Source of the DNA: Sphaerulina vaccinii | Lineage: Eukaryota > Ascomycota > Dothideomycetes > Mycosphaerellales > Mycosphaerellaceae | Length of the DNA: 64,000 nt | Assembly: GCA_022570795.1 (NCBI GenBank) | Contig: JAKUDP010000004.1 | Coordinates: 1,674,001-1,738,000, forward strand | Direction of reading: 5' to 3' | Shown here: in pieces, positions 1 to 10,969 of the stretch | Position numbering within the stretch: the first letter of the stretch is position 1 | Layout: each line of letters opens with the position of its first letter | Made by a program: the position numbers and the translations under genes | The notes under the pieces: model-generated | Told to the model about the DNA's origin: nothing | What the model saw: the letters and a program-made list of their open reading frames with translations, nothing else | The model's database searches: none

Positions 1-706
1 ATATGCCACGCTTTCTACACTCATACCGCCATTGTCCCGCCGTTTTCATACTCATATCGTACAGCTGGAGCTCTATCGTCGTCTGTACTGTACATTGAGT
101 GGAATTGTCTCGCTCTTGATCGATGTCACGCCTGAAAGAAGCTATATTGAAGCATCACGCATCCTTCTGGTCCGTCCTGTTCTCATTCCCTGCTCTCTTC
201 CAGCACTGCTTGAAAGCTTCCATCTAGTTTCGGTCAGTCAGCATGTTCTAATCTACTTCATGTTGGCGAAGAAGCTGAGAGGAGATGGAGAAGAAAGCTC
301 ATCTCGGGATTGGGTCCGGACTTCAACTCACCTCATCTTTGCAAGCTCGCCAATCCTTCTTCTCGCGGAAACAGTCATTCAGCGTCGTGTTCTCCTCTAA
401 CAACAGTCAGCAATCTGATGACCCGAGCTTTTCAATGCAATTGATATACCTGAGCAGCCGGTGCTGAAGATCCTCTTGTCCCTACGAGATTCGAGTCAAT
501 CGGAGCTCTCCAAGACGGGCCAATCAAGATATACCATACCACTCATCAGGCCCATCATCATCCTCGACCTCCGCCGTGGCGGCCTGTTGCTTCTCTGTAT
601 TCGACATTGCGAACCTCAAATCTGATGGAAGAAGAATAGAAGTGAAGACCGGAAGAAGAACATCAGCATCAACCCCACAATAAATCGCCACTTCACCTCA
701 CTCAAG
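1..706. other. Gene-poor upstream region
   Basis: No gene could be supported. Short overlapping open frames at 32-467 have no recognisable protein content. The last 100 bases before the ATG at 707 are A/C-rich, as is usual for a fungal 5' leader, so this stretch probably contains the biotin-protein ligase promoter. It could also hold the end of a gene that starts outside the window. Confidence 0.4.
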
Positions 707-2804
707 ATGTCAACCACCAAAAAGATAAATGTCCTGATATACTCCGGCCCTAGCACATCTCTTCCTTCTGTACGGCACGCAACGTGGACTCTCCGTCGCC
801 TCCTAGGGCCAAATTACGCGGTTCACACCTTGTCAGCGGACCAGCTATTGAAAGAGCCTTGGCCTTCAACTTGTGCCCTGCTTGTCATCCCAGGAGGCGC
901 CGATGCTGGTTACTGTAGAAGTCTGAACGGAGCCGGGAATAGACGCATCAAAGTTTATGTTCAAGGTGGTGGCAAATATATTGGCTTCTGTGCCGGAGGC
1001 TACTACGGATCCGCGAAATGTGAATTTGAGATCGGAAGAAAAGGATGGGAAGTGATAGGAGAACGCGAGCTTGGCTTCTACCCGGGTACATGCAGGGGAC
1101 TTGCATTCGAAGGATTCGTTTACGGGAGCGAGAAGGGAGCCAGAAGTGTTAAGGTCAAAACGAAAGATGGGATTGCTTTCAACTCATATTATAATGGAGG
1201 TGGGGTGTTCGTCGATGCAGACACGTTCGCCTCAAAAGATGTGGAAGTATTTGCTACTTTCGACGAGGAGCTGGCCGTCGAAAGTGGAGCAACGCGAGCT
1301 GCTGTTGTTTACTGCAAAGTTGGAGACGGAGCTGCTGTGCTGACGGGACCGCATCCTGAGTACGTCTGGCCTGTGCCTTACCACGCGTTCGACCAGCTAA
1401 CGTAGTATCAGATTCGCAGGCACGAACCTCAACCGCAATGAACCCACGAATCCCGAATACGGCAAGATCGTTGACGCCCTTCTCGCCACCGACCAACAAC
1501 GAACTGACTTCCTCAAATTCTGTTTGACAAAACTTGGCCTTGAAGTGAGCCAAGAAGCACAACCGGTACCTTCTCTCTCTCCTTTACATCTCAATTCTAG
1601 CGATCCTGCTGAGATCGGCGACTTGCTCGCTTCTTGGAAGGAGTCAGGTCTGCTCACAGTCAGTGAGAGCCAAGATGGTGTTGGTTTCATACATGGCGAG
1701 AATGACACATTCTGCCTGAAGCATGACTCAGTCGAGAACGGACTCAGCAATCTCTCCATCAAAAGCAATGATGCCAGTCCACAAACTGACGGAGCACCCG
1801 ACAGAATCGATCCCTCCTCTGAGCCACAACCCGTGTCTCTCATCGCACACGACAAGGCACATACCTCGGTCAAAGACACCCCATATCTCAAACACCCAGA
1901 ATACTACCACTGGTTCTCCAACTACGCCAAGAAGAATAACCTCCACGACAATGCTAACTTCGGCCGCGTCCTCGTTTATGGCGAAGTCATCACATCTACT
2001 CAGACGATATTGGAAAAGAACATCACCCTCCTCTCACAACTTCCTATAGGCACGACAGCTGTAGCAACGACCCAGGTTTCCGGCCGAGGTCGAGGTACCA
2101 ATGTCTGGGTCTCCCCGCCAGGTTCAATGATGTTCAGTACGGCTTTCAAACATCCTATCGCACTTTCGTCTTCAGCTCCGGTCGTCTTTGTACAATACAT
2201 TGCTGCTATGGCTATAGTACAAGGGATCCATCAATACAGTGCCAGTCGAGGAGAAGACTACAGCAAACTTGGAGTCCGACTGAAATGGCCCAACGACATA
2301 TACGCTTTGGATCCCAGGGGGCCGAGGAAAGATGGAGATCCGGCGAATTATGTTAAGATTGGTGGAATCTTGGTCAACAGTTCGTATGCTGGAGGGGATT
2401 ATACGTTGATTGTAGGCATCGGCCTGAATCTCAACAACAGCGCCCCGACCACTAGCTTGAACAGTCTAGCGTCCGCAGCTCGACTACCGGAGATGACATA
2501 CGAACGCCTCCTGGCCTCCATATTGACGAACTTCGAAGCCCTCTACTCCCGCTTCTGCCACTCGGGTTTCGATCAGTATTTCGAAAAGCTCTACTATTCT
2601 CTCTGGCTACATAATGAGCAAGTCGTGACATTGGAGACCGAAGGTGGTGCACGAGCGCGCATCAAAGGTATTACGAGCGACTGGGGACTTCTAGTCGCAG
2701 AGGAGTTAGGCGAGAACGACAGGAGAACTGGCAGAATGTTTCAACTCCAAAGCGACAGCAATAGCTTCGACTTTTTTAGAGGCTTGCTAAGGCGGAAGAT
2801 ATAG
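707..2804 (+). CDS. BPL1: Biotin-protein ligase (holocarboxylase synthetase)
   Basis: This enzyme forms biotinyl-AMP from biotin and ATP and transfers biotin to a lysine of carboxylases such as acetyl-CoA and pyruvate carboxylase. Two exons are joined by a 52-bp intron (1360-1411) with GTACGT, the branch motif GCTAAC and a TCAG end; the splice restores a glutamate and joins GPHPE to FAGTN. The product is 681 residues, close to yeast Bpl1 (690). The N-terminal third is the glutamine-amidotransferase-like BPL_N domain (VIPGGAD, GFCAGGYYG). The catalytic part carries GRGRGTNVW at about 442-450 (biotin/ATP binding) and KWPNDI at about 509-514. The C-terminal domain follows. The start is the first ATG in good context (CAAG ATG). 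The gene is intact, although a RIP-mutated tract begins right after its stop codon. The family assignment is secure; the intron is inferred from frame and motif continuity. Confidence 0.93.
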
Positions 2805-3104
2805 TATTGCTAGTATGGAAAGCTAATCTTAATGCCTCGCGAAGGCTTCAAAACTAGACCTCTTAGCGCTATTTAAGCAGAGTCTACTAACTAACTCCTT
2901 TAACTCCTCTAGTAGTCTTTCGAATTCGTACTTATATACTTATTCTCTCTTCTATAAAATAGTTAAAAGTCTAGCTTAAGACTTTAAAGCAAAGTCTAAA
3001 TAGAAGTATAACTTAGACTCTACTATTTTCTTTTACTTTATACTTAGTATCTAGACTATAGAGATATAGAAAAAGCTTTTTCTATAGTATAAAGTTTTTA
3101 AAAC
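2805..3104. repeat. TA-rich RIP-type tract flanking the copia element
   Basis: Base composition changes abruptly after the ligase stop codon to TA-rich DNA dense in TA dinucleotides and with no open frame. No boundary or coding motif could be identified. It is probably an older RIP-mutated repeat into which the copia element inserted, because similar sequence resumes beyond the 3' LTR. Confidence 0.6.
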
Positions 3105-3352
3105 TATTAGAAAGTATAGTCTAGTTAGACTATCTAAGAGACACTCTCTTTAGGAATTAGATTATATAATATATATTATATAATAATAGGTTATATAACT
3201 TATCTAATACTCTATATCTTAGAAGGAGATACAACCTATAACTAACTAATATAATTAATATAGTTAGTTCCTATCTAATACTTCTACTTCTATTATATAT
3301 TAAGACTCTTTCTATATATTATAGGTATATATATTATTATCCTATTTCGATA
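3105..3352 (+). repeat. 5' LTR of the copia element
   Basis: About 248 bp, starting TATTAGAAAG and ending TTTCGATA. If RIP is reversed at the ends this is TGTT...GACA, the usual TG...CA LTR form. It differs from the 3' copy at roughly a dozen places, mostly A/G or C/T differences. The sequence right after it (GGTTATAAGCC) is a plausible but degraded primer-binding site. Confidence 0.85.
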
Positions 3353-6300
3353 GGTTATAAGCCTAGGTTTATAGAGGAAGTATTAGATAGTAATAGTTAG
3401 CCTTTTCTAATAGTAGGATATAAACCTATAATAAAAGAAATAAAGAGAGACCTAAAGTATACCTATCTATACTACTAAGAAGACTTAGAAGAACTCGGTA
3501 TATTCTAGAAGTTCCTAAAAGTAGATAAGATAGAAAAGAACCTAGTAAAGTATACCTAAGAGAGTAGAGCTTAAAAGATATAAAAAGGAAAAAGTAAGCT
3601 AGAAGCTAAAGTACTATTTTATATAAATAAGACTTAACCTCTATACTAGAGTACTACTAATACTTTAGAAAGGTATATCCTTTTAAAAAAAGACTATTTA
3701 AGTCTATTTATAAGTATAAATAAATAGAAAGTATAGAAAACTATACTAAGCTTATCTAAGAGAAAAGAAAGAAAGTTTTAAATAAAAAAAGTAGCTATTT
3801 AGAAACTACTACTTAAATTATTTAAAAAAGTATTAATTTTCTAGAGTTTAGTTTTAATATTTTAGGCATAATAGATTAAAAGTAAAGAAATAGATTTAGT
3901 AGGAAAGTAGCTATACTAATTCTAATATAAAAGAACTATAAAGCCTAGTTTAGAATAATAAAAATATATTTTATATTTAAGTAAGTAGAATAGATTCTAT
4001 TAGAAACTATACTAGATACTCTAATATTAACTCCTTTAGGATATATATTAACTATATTATTAGACTCGCTAGATAGCTCTATTAAAAGAGTATCCTATAA
4101 GAAGTATAATATAGTAGCTCTCTATAAGATATATATCTATATATTAGTAGATAATTAGGAAGCAATATAGGAGATTAAGATAGTAAGAAAGCTCTAGGAA
4201 TAGGCTAAAAAGAGGTATAAGAGTAAGCTTCAAGCTATAGAAAGAAGCCTTCTTAAATAGTATACTATATTCAAGATACAAAATAGCTAGATAATTAATA
4301 AAGTATAGTAGAGCCTAAGTACTATTATAAGAAGGGCAGTTGCAATCTCTCTATAGTTCAAAGAGATTAAGACTAAGAATAGGAAGATATAGCAACTCCT
4401 TGTAGCTCTGCCTAAGTCCTATTTAATAATTAGAGATAGTATAGACCTAAGGTAGGATTTTAAGCCTTAGGATATCTTTAGAATCCTAAGAGAAAAATAG
4501 AAATAGATAATAGGCCGAGAGATAGCTATATTTACTAAGAAAGGCACCTAGGGACTACTAGCCTATTTCCTTTATAGAGGACTATATATCTAGAATAATT
4601 GCTCTAAACTCGAGAGAGCAAAGAGGGCTACTAAGACTATAGTACCGAAGATAGGATACCGAGTTAAGAAAAGATACTCTCTATTAAGACAAAGGAGGGG
4701 ATCTTTACTAGAGAAAGATAAACTTAAAGAAATAGTAAAGAAACTTAAACTTAAAGTATAATCCCTTAAGAAGAAATCTAACTTAAGTAAGAAGTACCTA
4801 AAGAAGGCCTTTGTAGTATAAGAAAATATAGGGTTACTAACTACCTTAGAAGCATCTTAGACCCTATTAGAGGATAAGAATATAGATAAGGTAGCCTACT
4901 TAACTATAGACGCAAAAGGCAAGTATAGGCTATTAGAATAGCTACTTGACTCTTGTACTTCTACCTATATAACTAACTAAGAATCACTCTTTAGGAAACT
5001 AAAACCTCTTTAGACTAGGAAGTAGATTAAGGTCGGTAGTAGCTACTTAATAGCTACATATATTAGGAAAGTAGTTATAGAGGGAAGAAAGAGGAAATAG
5101 ATTATACTAAAAGATATCCTATTTATATCTAGTCTTAGAGTTAATCTTGTTTCATAGAGTTAGTTTAGTAAGTAGTTTAGTATTTAACTACCAAAATTTA
5201 TACTTGTTTTAGCCTCTAGAAAAGTAGTTATCTAGATAAGAATATTAGGAGAAGTCCTATTTATTAAGGAGATTAATAAAAGTCTAGCTAAGTCTATTAG
5301 GCTCTAGGGGCTCGACCGAAATTAAGTATACTTCTTATAGGAATTAATAGATAAAGTATATACTTTCTATATATTAGAGAGTATCTAGAATTAGTAGGAG
5401 CTCTAGTATCGAAAGCTTATATATTTTAGGAAGAAAGTAGTAAAAGACTTTTACTAGGTCTTAGATTTAAAGAGCCTAATACTAATTCTAAAGGAGTATA
5501 GGGTATATAGGGTCTATATAATAGTAAAGATAAAGTAGTATAGAGGGAAAGAGATATAGTAGAAGCCCTAAAGGCTAGCTTTTATATCTATTAATATCTA
5601 TAGACCCCTACCTATTTTAAAATTAGAATTTAAATAGTAGCTTGAAATTATTAATAACTTCTTAAGAAAGAAGTAGGCCTTCCTACTAAAGTTAAAAATA
5701 GATATACTACCTACCCTCTACTAATAGAAAAGGAAGGTAGAGCTTTAATCTAGAAATTCTCTTTAAGTAGTAAAAAGTAATAGAGTAAGGGAGCTTCTTA
5801 CTATACTAAAGTAGTAGGAGAGAGAGAATAGAATCTCTTTCTATACTACTAAGGTATATAACTCTATTTAGAATAGAGTTATTAAAAGGTCGATTTAGAC
5901 CTCTAAAGAAAGAGTAAGGGCGATACTAGAAGAATCTAATATACTAATTAAGTTCTAGCCTAAGGTACTAGAAGTAAGTATTATTATTAGGAATACTCTT
6001 CCAAATAGGCTAGATATTAATAGATTCAAGGTCTTACCTAAGGAGGCATTCTTAGGACAGAGACCTCTAGTATTATACTTTAGAGTCTAGGGCTGCAGAG
6101 TAGTAGTATATATAAACCCGAAGCTCTAGCTAGCTAGGATAAGATTAGACAAACTAATAAATAGAGGTAAGGATACTATATTCGTCGGTTATATTCTAGA
6201 TACTACTAAAATATAGCTTTTCTAGAAGCCTAATATAGGGGCTATTAAGGCCTATAGTAATACTAAATAGGTTAAGTATAAGAAAGGAGGAGATTTGGAG

Positions 6301-8589
6301 TTGAATATTCCTAAGCTTAACTAATCTAGTAGCGCACTAGTTAGGAAACTAGTAGAGAGACTAAAGAAGTAGAAGGAGTTCTAAAGTCTATTAGGCTCTA
6401 GAGGCCCGACTAAATATTAACTACTATTTATATAGCTTGGACCTCTACTAAAGGACAAGAAGAAGTACTAGAGGATAGATCTAGAAGAAGAAAACTCTAG
6501 GAGTATATAGCTTTAGGAGGAGAAAATTGGAACAGAGTAGCCGACTAATTAGCCGACTAAAGTTCGTTAAGGGACTAGTAGAAATATATATATTAGAAAA
6601 TATCTAGATATTATATAAAATCTACTAGAAGTAAGAATATAATTCTAGAAGAGAAGGAGATCTATCTCCGATAAAAGGGAAGGACCTAAACCTAAGGCCT
6701 ATAGTATAGTTATAAGATAGGTCCTCTAAAAGAGGTAGAGAGATAAGGAAGAGGATATACCTAACCTAAAGTATTATAAAGTATTCCTTAGCCTAATTAA
6801 AAAAGAAGGGAATTATATCTAGGAAACCTTAGTAGAGATTAAGAAGGTTATATTTATAGTACTCGGACCTAATATTACTTTAAAGCAAGAGGTCCCTATT
6901 CTAAAGTCCTATAAAGAGGTAATATAGAATTCTAAATAGAGCTATATATAGAAAGAAGCAATTTAGAGAGAACTAGTAGCTTTAGATAGTAACTATACCT
7001 AGAAGCTAGTTATACTACTAAAGGGTGCAAACCTTATAATATCTAGGTAGGTCTTTAATATAAAAAGATTAATTAGTAGAGCTATTAAAAAGTTTAAAGT
7101 AAGACTAGTTGCTAGAAGGTTCTCCTAGAAGTTTAGAGTAGACTTTAAAAATACTTTTATACTAACTATAAAGTATAATACTTTAAAGGTATTTATAGTA
7201 GTTATTTATAAAAAGGACTTAGAGATATACTAAGTAGATATAAATAATATATTTATAAAAAGCTCTCTAAAAGAAAATATCTATATAATCCTATCTCTAG
7301 AAGTAGAGGTTCTACTAAACTAGGTCCTAAAGATCCTAAAGAGTCTCTATAGACTTAAGTAAGTAGTAAGAGACTAGAATAAACTCTACGTCTCAAAGCT
7401 AGAATAGATAGAATTCGATTAATTAGAGATCGACCTATACCTACTTATCTATAAAGAAAGAAGGATTATAGTCCTAACCTATATAGATAATATACCTATT
7501 ATAGTAAAACTAGAACTAAAAGATATTCTCTAGTTTAAGGAATAGCTTAGCAAGGTCTTTAAGATTAAGAATCTAAAAGAGCCAGAAAAGATTCTTAGAA
7601 TAAAAATAATAAGAGACAGAGTTATAGGAACTCTAAAGCTTAATTAAGAATACTATATCTAAGAGAACCTTATAAGGCTAAATATAACTAAGGAAAATAC
7701 CTATCTAACTCTCTTACTAATAGATAGTTATAAAAGCCTTACTAAGGCAATCCTATCTAATAAGAGATATACTAAATAGGAGTACTAAAGCTAGATAGAT
7801 ATATAGATATAGCCGATAGTTATAATAAGACTAGATATTGCTTTCGCTCTTAGTAGACTAAGCTTATATATAGCTAACCTAATAAGAGGATATATAAATA
7901 CTCTAAAGAAACTAGTAAAATACTTTAGGTCGTCCCTAGACCTAGAACTTATATTTAGAAGAGGTAGTAGAAGCCTTATTAGATATTTAGACTCTAACTA
8001 TATAATAGATAAGGTAGATAGAGTCTTAATTCTTAGATCTATCTTCTTCCTCTATAGAGTACTAGTATCTTAGATAAGTAAGAAGTAGAAGTCTATAGTA
8101 ATATTAACTATAAAGGCTAAGTATATAGCTCTAAATATATATACTAAGTAATTTTAATTCCTAGTAGCACTTCTAAGAGAAATAGACTATATAGAGTTAG
8201 TAAAAGAATATTCTTTTTAACTACTTATTAAAGCGAACTCTAATATAGTAAATAAACTTAGACCTATTTAGATTATAGGAGATAACTAAGTATCTCTAAC
8301 CCTAGTTAAAGATACCTATACCTATAAGAGATTAAAATATATTAATATAGCCTATAATAATATTAGGAGACTCTAGTAGTAAAGGAAGATAGTAGTAGTA
8401 TATATTCTAATAAAAGAGATAGTTGCAGATAGGTTAACTAAGCCGAAGAATAGTCCCTAATTCTAGGAGTTTATAAGACAACTCTAGCTTATATAAATAG
8501 CTCTTCTATACTTAATAAGTTATCGAGATTTGGAATAGAATATAAGTACTAGAATATAGGGCAGAAGAACTATCTAGCCTAAGTAGGAG

Positions 8590-8836
8590 TATTAGAAAGT
8601 ATAGTCTAGTTAGACTATCTAAGAGACACTCTCTTAGGAATTAGATTATATAATATAGGTTATATAATAGTAGGTTATATAACTTATCTAATACTCTATA
8701 TCTTAGGAGGAGATGCAACCTATATCTAACTAATATAATTAATATAGTTAGTTCCTATCTAATACTTCTACTTCTATTATATATTAAAACTCTTTCTATA
8801 TATTATAGGTATATATATTATTATTCTATTTCGATA
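8590..8836 (+). repeat. 3' LTR of the copia element
   Basis: About 247 bp, matching the 5' LTR end to end (TATTAGAAAG to TTTCGATA). It is preceded by a polypurine stretch and followed by TA-rich sequence that does not match the 5 bp before the 5' LTR, so no target-site duplication can be shown. Confidence 0.85.
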
Positions 8837-9190
8837 TATTCTATAACTTAGCTTCTAAAAGTACTACTAACTTCTTATTCTAATCTAAGATTCTTTTTAT
8901 ATAAAGAAAGCTAGTTTAGAAGTATAGAAAGTATTTAGATACTAGATTCTAAATTATTAATTTTATACTACTATAAATCTTATATTAAGCTTTATAACTT
9001 AGCTTCTAGTAAAGCTACTAACTTTATACTATATTTCTAAGTTCTTTATATACTAAAGAGAGTACTCTAAAAGTATAAAGTATATTACTATAATTGCGAG
9101 AAATAGTAGATACGAAGTCTAGATTTCGATATTACCTCTCTATTCTAAATATTAACTTCGATTGTATACTAAGGCTGCCTTAGATAGCAT
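8837..9190. repeat. TA-rich tract with an internal degenerate duplication
   Basis: RIP-type DNA continues past the LTR. The phrase ATAACTTAGCTTCTA occurs at about 8844 and again at about 8997, each followed by CTACTAACTT within about 15 bases and by similar TA-rich text. This suggests a decayed direct repeat with a period of about 150 bp. No coding motif was seen. Normal composition returns at about 9190. Confidence 0.5.
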
Positions 9191-9294
9191 AGATAGTGCA
9201 AGATAGCAGAGAGGCCGGTAACGACTACTTTCCTTATCCCTCGCTCAAACACCGATATAGGCTCTATCTTTTATTGCTTAGGCTACACGTTCCC

Positions 9295-10296
9295 TCAGGT
9301 ACCCCCGAAGTCCGTCTGCAAACTCGACTCAATGCTAATCCTGCGGTTCATCACATCCTGATCCGCAGCCGTAAACTCCTCAACCAGTCTCGTCCAACTC
9401 AACTCAGTCGGAAAACGTTCGTTCTCTAAACATACCACCAATCAGTCTTGCATCCCCTCTGTCCATTCATTCACACATGACTGACTCACCAAAGAAATAC
9501 TCCACAAAATCTTTCCTCGCAGTAAAAGTATCCTTATCACCAAATATAGCAGGCAAGCTAAGTACCTCCCTAAGACTGAAAGTCTCAGCCTTAATATTGA
9601 AGAAATACCTCGGATTCTTAAACTTCGAAGTAACTTGACGAGCAATCTTGGCTCGTGCCAGGAGAGTGATGTTGAGGATTGGATTAGTCTAGTAGCTCTT
9701 CGTTTTATCGAAGGTAGGCTGGTCGAAGACCCAGCCATTACCTGGAGTCCAGTAATCGTCAGCACGACTAAGACTGGCATCGTGTTCGAGGACATTGTAG
9801 CTGCGAAGTTGTTTTAGAAGGGTTAGCAAGTATCTCTGGAAACGCACACTGTCTCAATAGTGTCTGTCCTCGAGCTCAGCGCCTGAGTGAGTGAGACACC
9901 GGAGAGATGGCATGCCTTCTGCCTACTGATTTACTCATTGTGACAGCCGCGGGGAGAAGTGCGGGGCATCGACCATGGCCTTGACCATCATATCCTGAGT
10001 GAAACCTTGACTAGCGCCGCCATCACGAGGTAGAAAACCGTGGTTGGCCTTGGACCTGTCAGTGATTTTCTGGTCGAGGTCAAAGTTTTGTATTACTGAC
10101 AAGAGTGTTGAGCATTGGACATGGGCCACGAACTACAGATGATCAGTGGCTCGACTACGGACTTGGCTCAGAGAGGAAGCATACAGTCATCGGGGCCTGG
10201 TGCCTTCCAATGTACGTAGATGTCGCTACTCGGTGCAGCTTGAGGTAAGGCCAAAGTCGAGCCTGCGAGGCACACGGCGATGAACGAAATGCGCAT
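9295..10296 (-). pseudogene. Heme peroxidase (chloroperoxidase-type, peroxidase family 2), broken
   Basis: The reading starts at the ATG at 10296 with a signal peptide (MRISFIAVCLAGSTLALPQA). Exons 10296-10185, 10132-10101 and 10048-9935 join across 52-bp introns to give WKAPGPDD-FRGPCPMLNTL-ANHGFLPRDG. The PCP motif contains the cysteine heme ligand of chloroperoxidases and unspecific peroxygenases. A further exon (9800-9490) gives LEHDASLSRADDYW, with the catalytic Glu of the EHD motif, and a last exon (9425-9295) gives ENERFPTELSW and the stop codon. Two defects are visible. About 30 residues expected between HFSP and the EHD block are missing and an introner-like sequence sits there, directly after an in-frame TGA. 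A TAG replaces the Trp expected in SYW at 9691-9689. The intact enzyme would be a secreted heme-thiolate peroxidase. The gene lies about 100 bp from the RIP tract, so RIP leakage is a reasonable cause of the nonsense codon. Confidence 0.8.
9801..9934 (-). repeat. Introner-like element, copy A
   Basis: This intron-shaped sequence in the peroxidase pseudogene shares blocks with copies at 17.3 and 19.2 kb: ATGCCATCTCTC, GAGCTCG, GACAGAC, TTGAGAC and a 3' block AGAGATACTTGCTAACCC that contains the branch point, ending CTTCGCAG. The 5' splice site could be GTAAAT at 9934 or GTAGGC at 9926. It is longer than the 50-60 bp introns of neighbouring genes. Introner-like elements, which are introns that multiply, are known in Dothideomycetes. 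Confidence 0.75.
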
Positions 10297-10969
10297 AATG
10301 GTGGTGGTTCTGCAGTCGTGGGGAGTCTGATGAGTTTGGGATACTTCAAAGACTGCCTATGCGCGCAGCCTCTACTTATGGACTGTCGCAGTCATGTCTG
10401 AGCCCCCTTCTCGTGCTGGCGCAATCTCGTCACCTAGATTAGTTGCATATAGACAACCCTCAATTGTTGCGCTTGTCGTGGTTCTTGTCTTGGCGATAGC
10501 CAAATGTTTTACATCGAGCCGGCTGAAGCATTCCGGACATCGAGGACCCAATCGCGAGCATGCAAAACGACGTTCGTACTCTGTTGCGAAGCCTTACAAT
10601 GGCCGTGGTCGACAGTCTAGTCAGCAGACTTCGCAAATGTCGTATTGGTCTGAGCGTGTGCCGCAGCACTTTCGGATCCGCTATGCGTAATGAGATCCGA
10701 GTAGCTGGAGCCTGCAGCATTTGCGTGACTGGGTCTCCGTCAGTGGTTCTGTTCGACTTGTTCTGCCAGAGTTCTGCCGAGTGCGACCCTGTCGGCAAGG
10801 TTGTACTGCTTGGCAGGTAGCACGACGAGTACGTGCCGGAGAACTCCAAAGCGTACGCGTGGCGATGAAAGTCGGCGTGATCGACACACCTTATGCAACC
10901 GAGCTTGATGGATTGCGTGAAGTTGCTTTGCCAGTCGTAACAACGACTCAGGCTTCTGTGCGTGAAGGT
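10297..10969. other. Intergenic region with no supported gene
   Basis: Overlapping open frames occur on both strands (for example 10394-10690 plus and 10460-10849 minus), but none has a recognisable domain or convincing start. The stretch separates the peroxidase promoter from the 3' end of the membrane-protein gene. Confidence 0.4.

Larger units (their letters stand above)
3105..8836 (+). mobile_element. RIP-degraded Ty1/copia LTR retrotransposon
   Basis: A pair of LTRs (3105-3352 and 8590-8836) encloses about 5.2 kb with no open frame but readable ghost motifs on the plus strand. Around 6990-7160 the copia reverse-transcriptase signature is legible when stops are read through (KLV, then VFN, then KARLVAR-like and DF..TF-like blocks). 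The Trp and Gln codons expected there have become TAG. A YxDD-like site at about 7480 reads YIDNI, which fits G-to-A change of the second Asp. Further on, a ghost of RPDIAFALSRLSRY and an AEYIAL-like RNase H block (about 8110) appear. An integrase-like block near 5590 precedes the reverse transcriptase, which is copia order rather than gypsy order. A purine tract (AGTAGGAG) abuts the 3' LTR. No 5-bp target duplication was found. The element is non-functional. Confidence 0.88.

Noticed and set aside
3100..8841. Target-site duplication around the copia element
   Set aside because: The five bases before the 5' LTR (AAAAC) and after the 3' LTR (TATTC) do not match.
10394..10690. Plus-strand frame with a hydrophobic segment
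   Set aside because: Overlapping frames on both strands, no recognised domain and no splice partner; likely chance.
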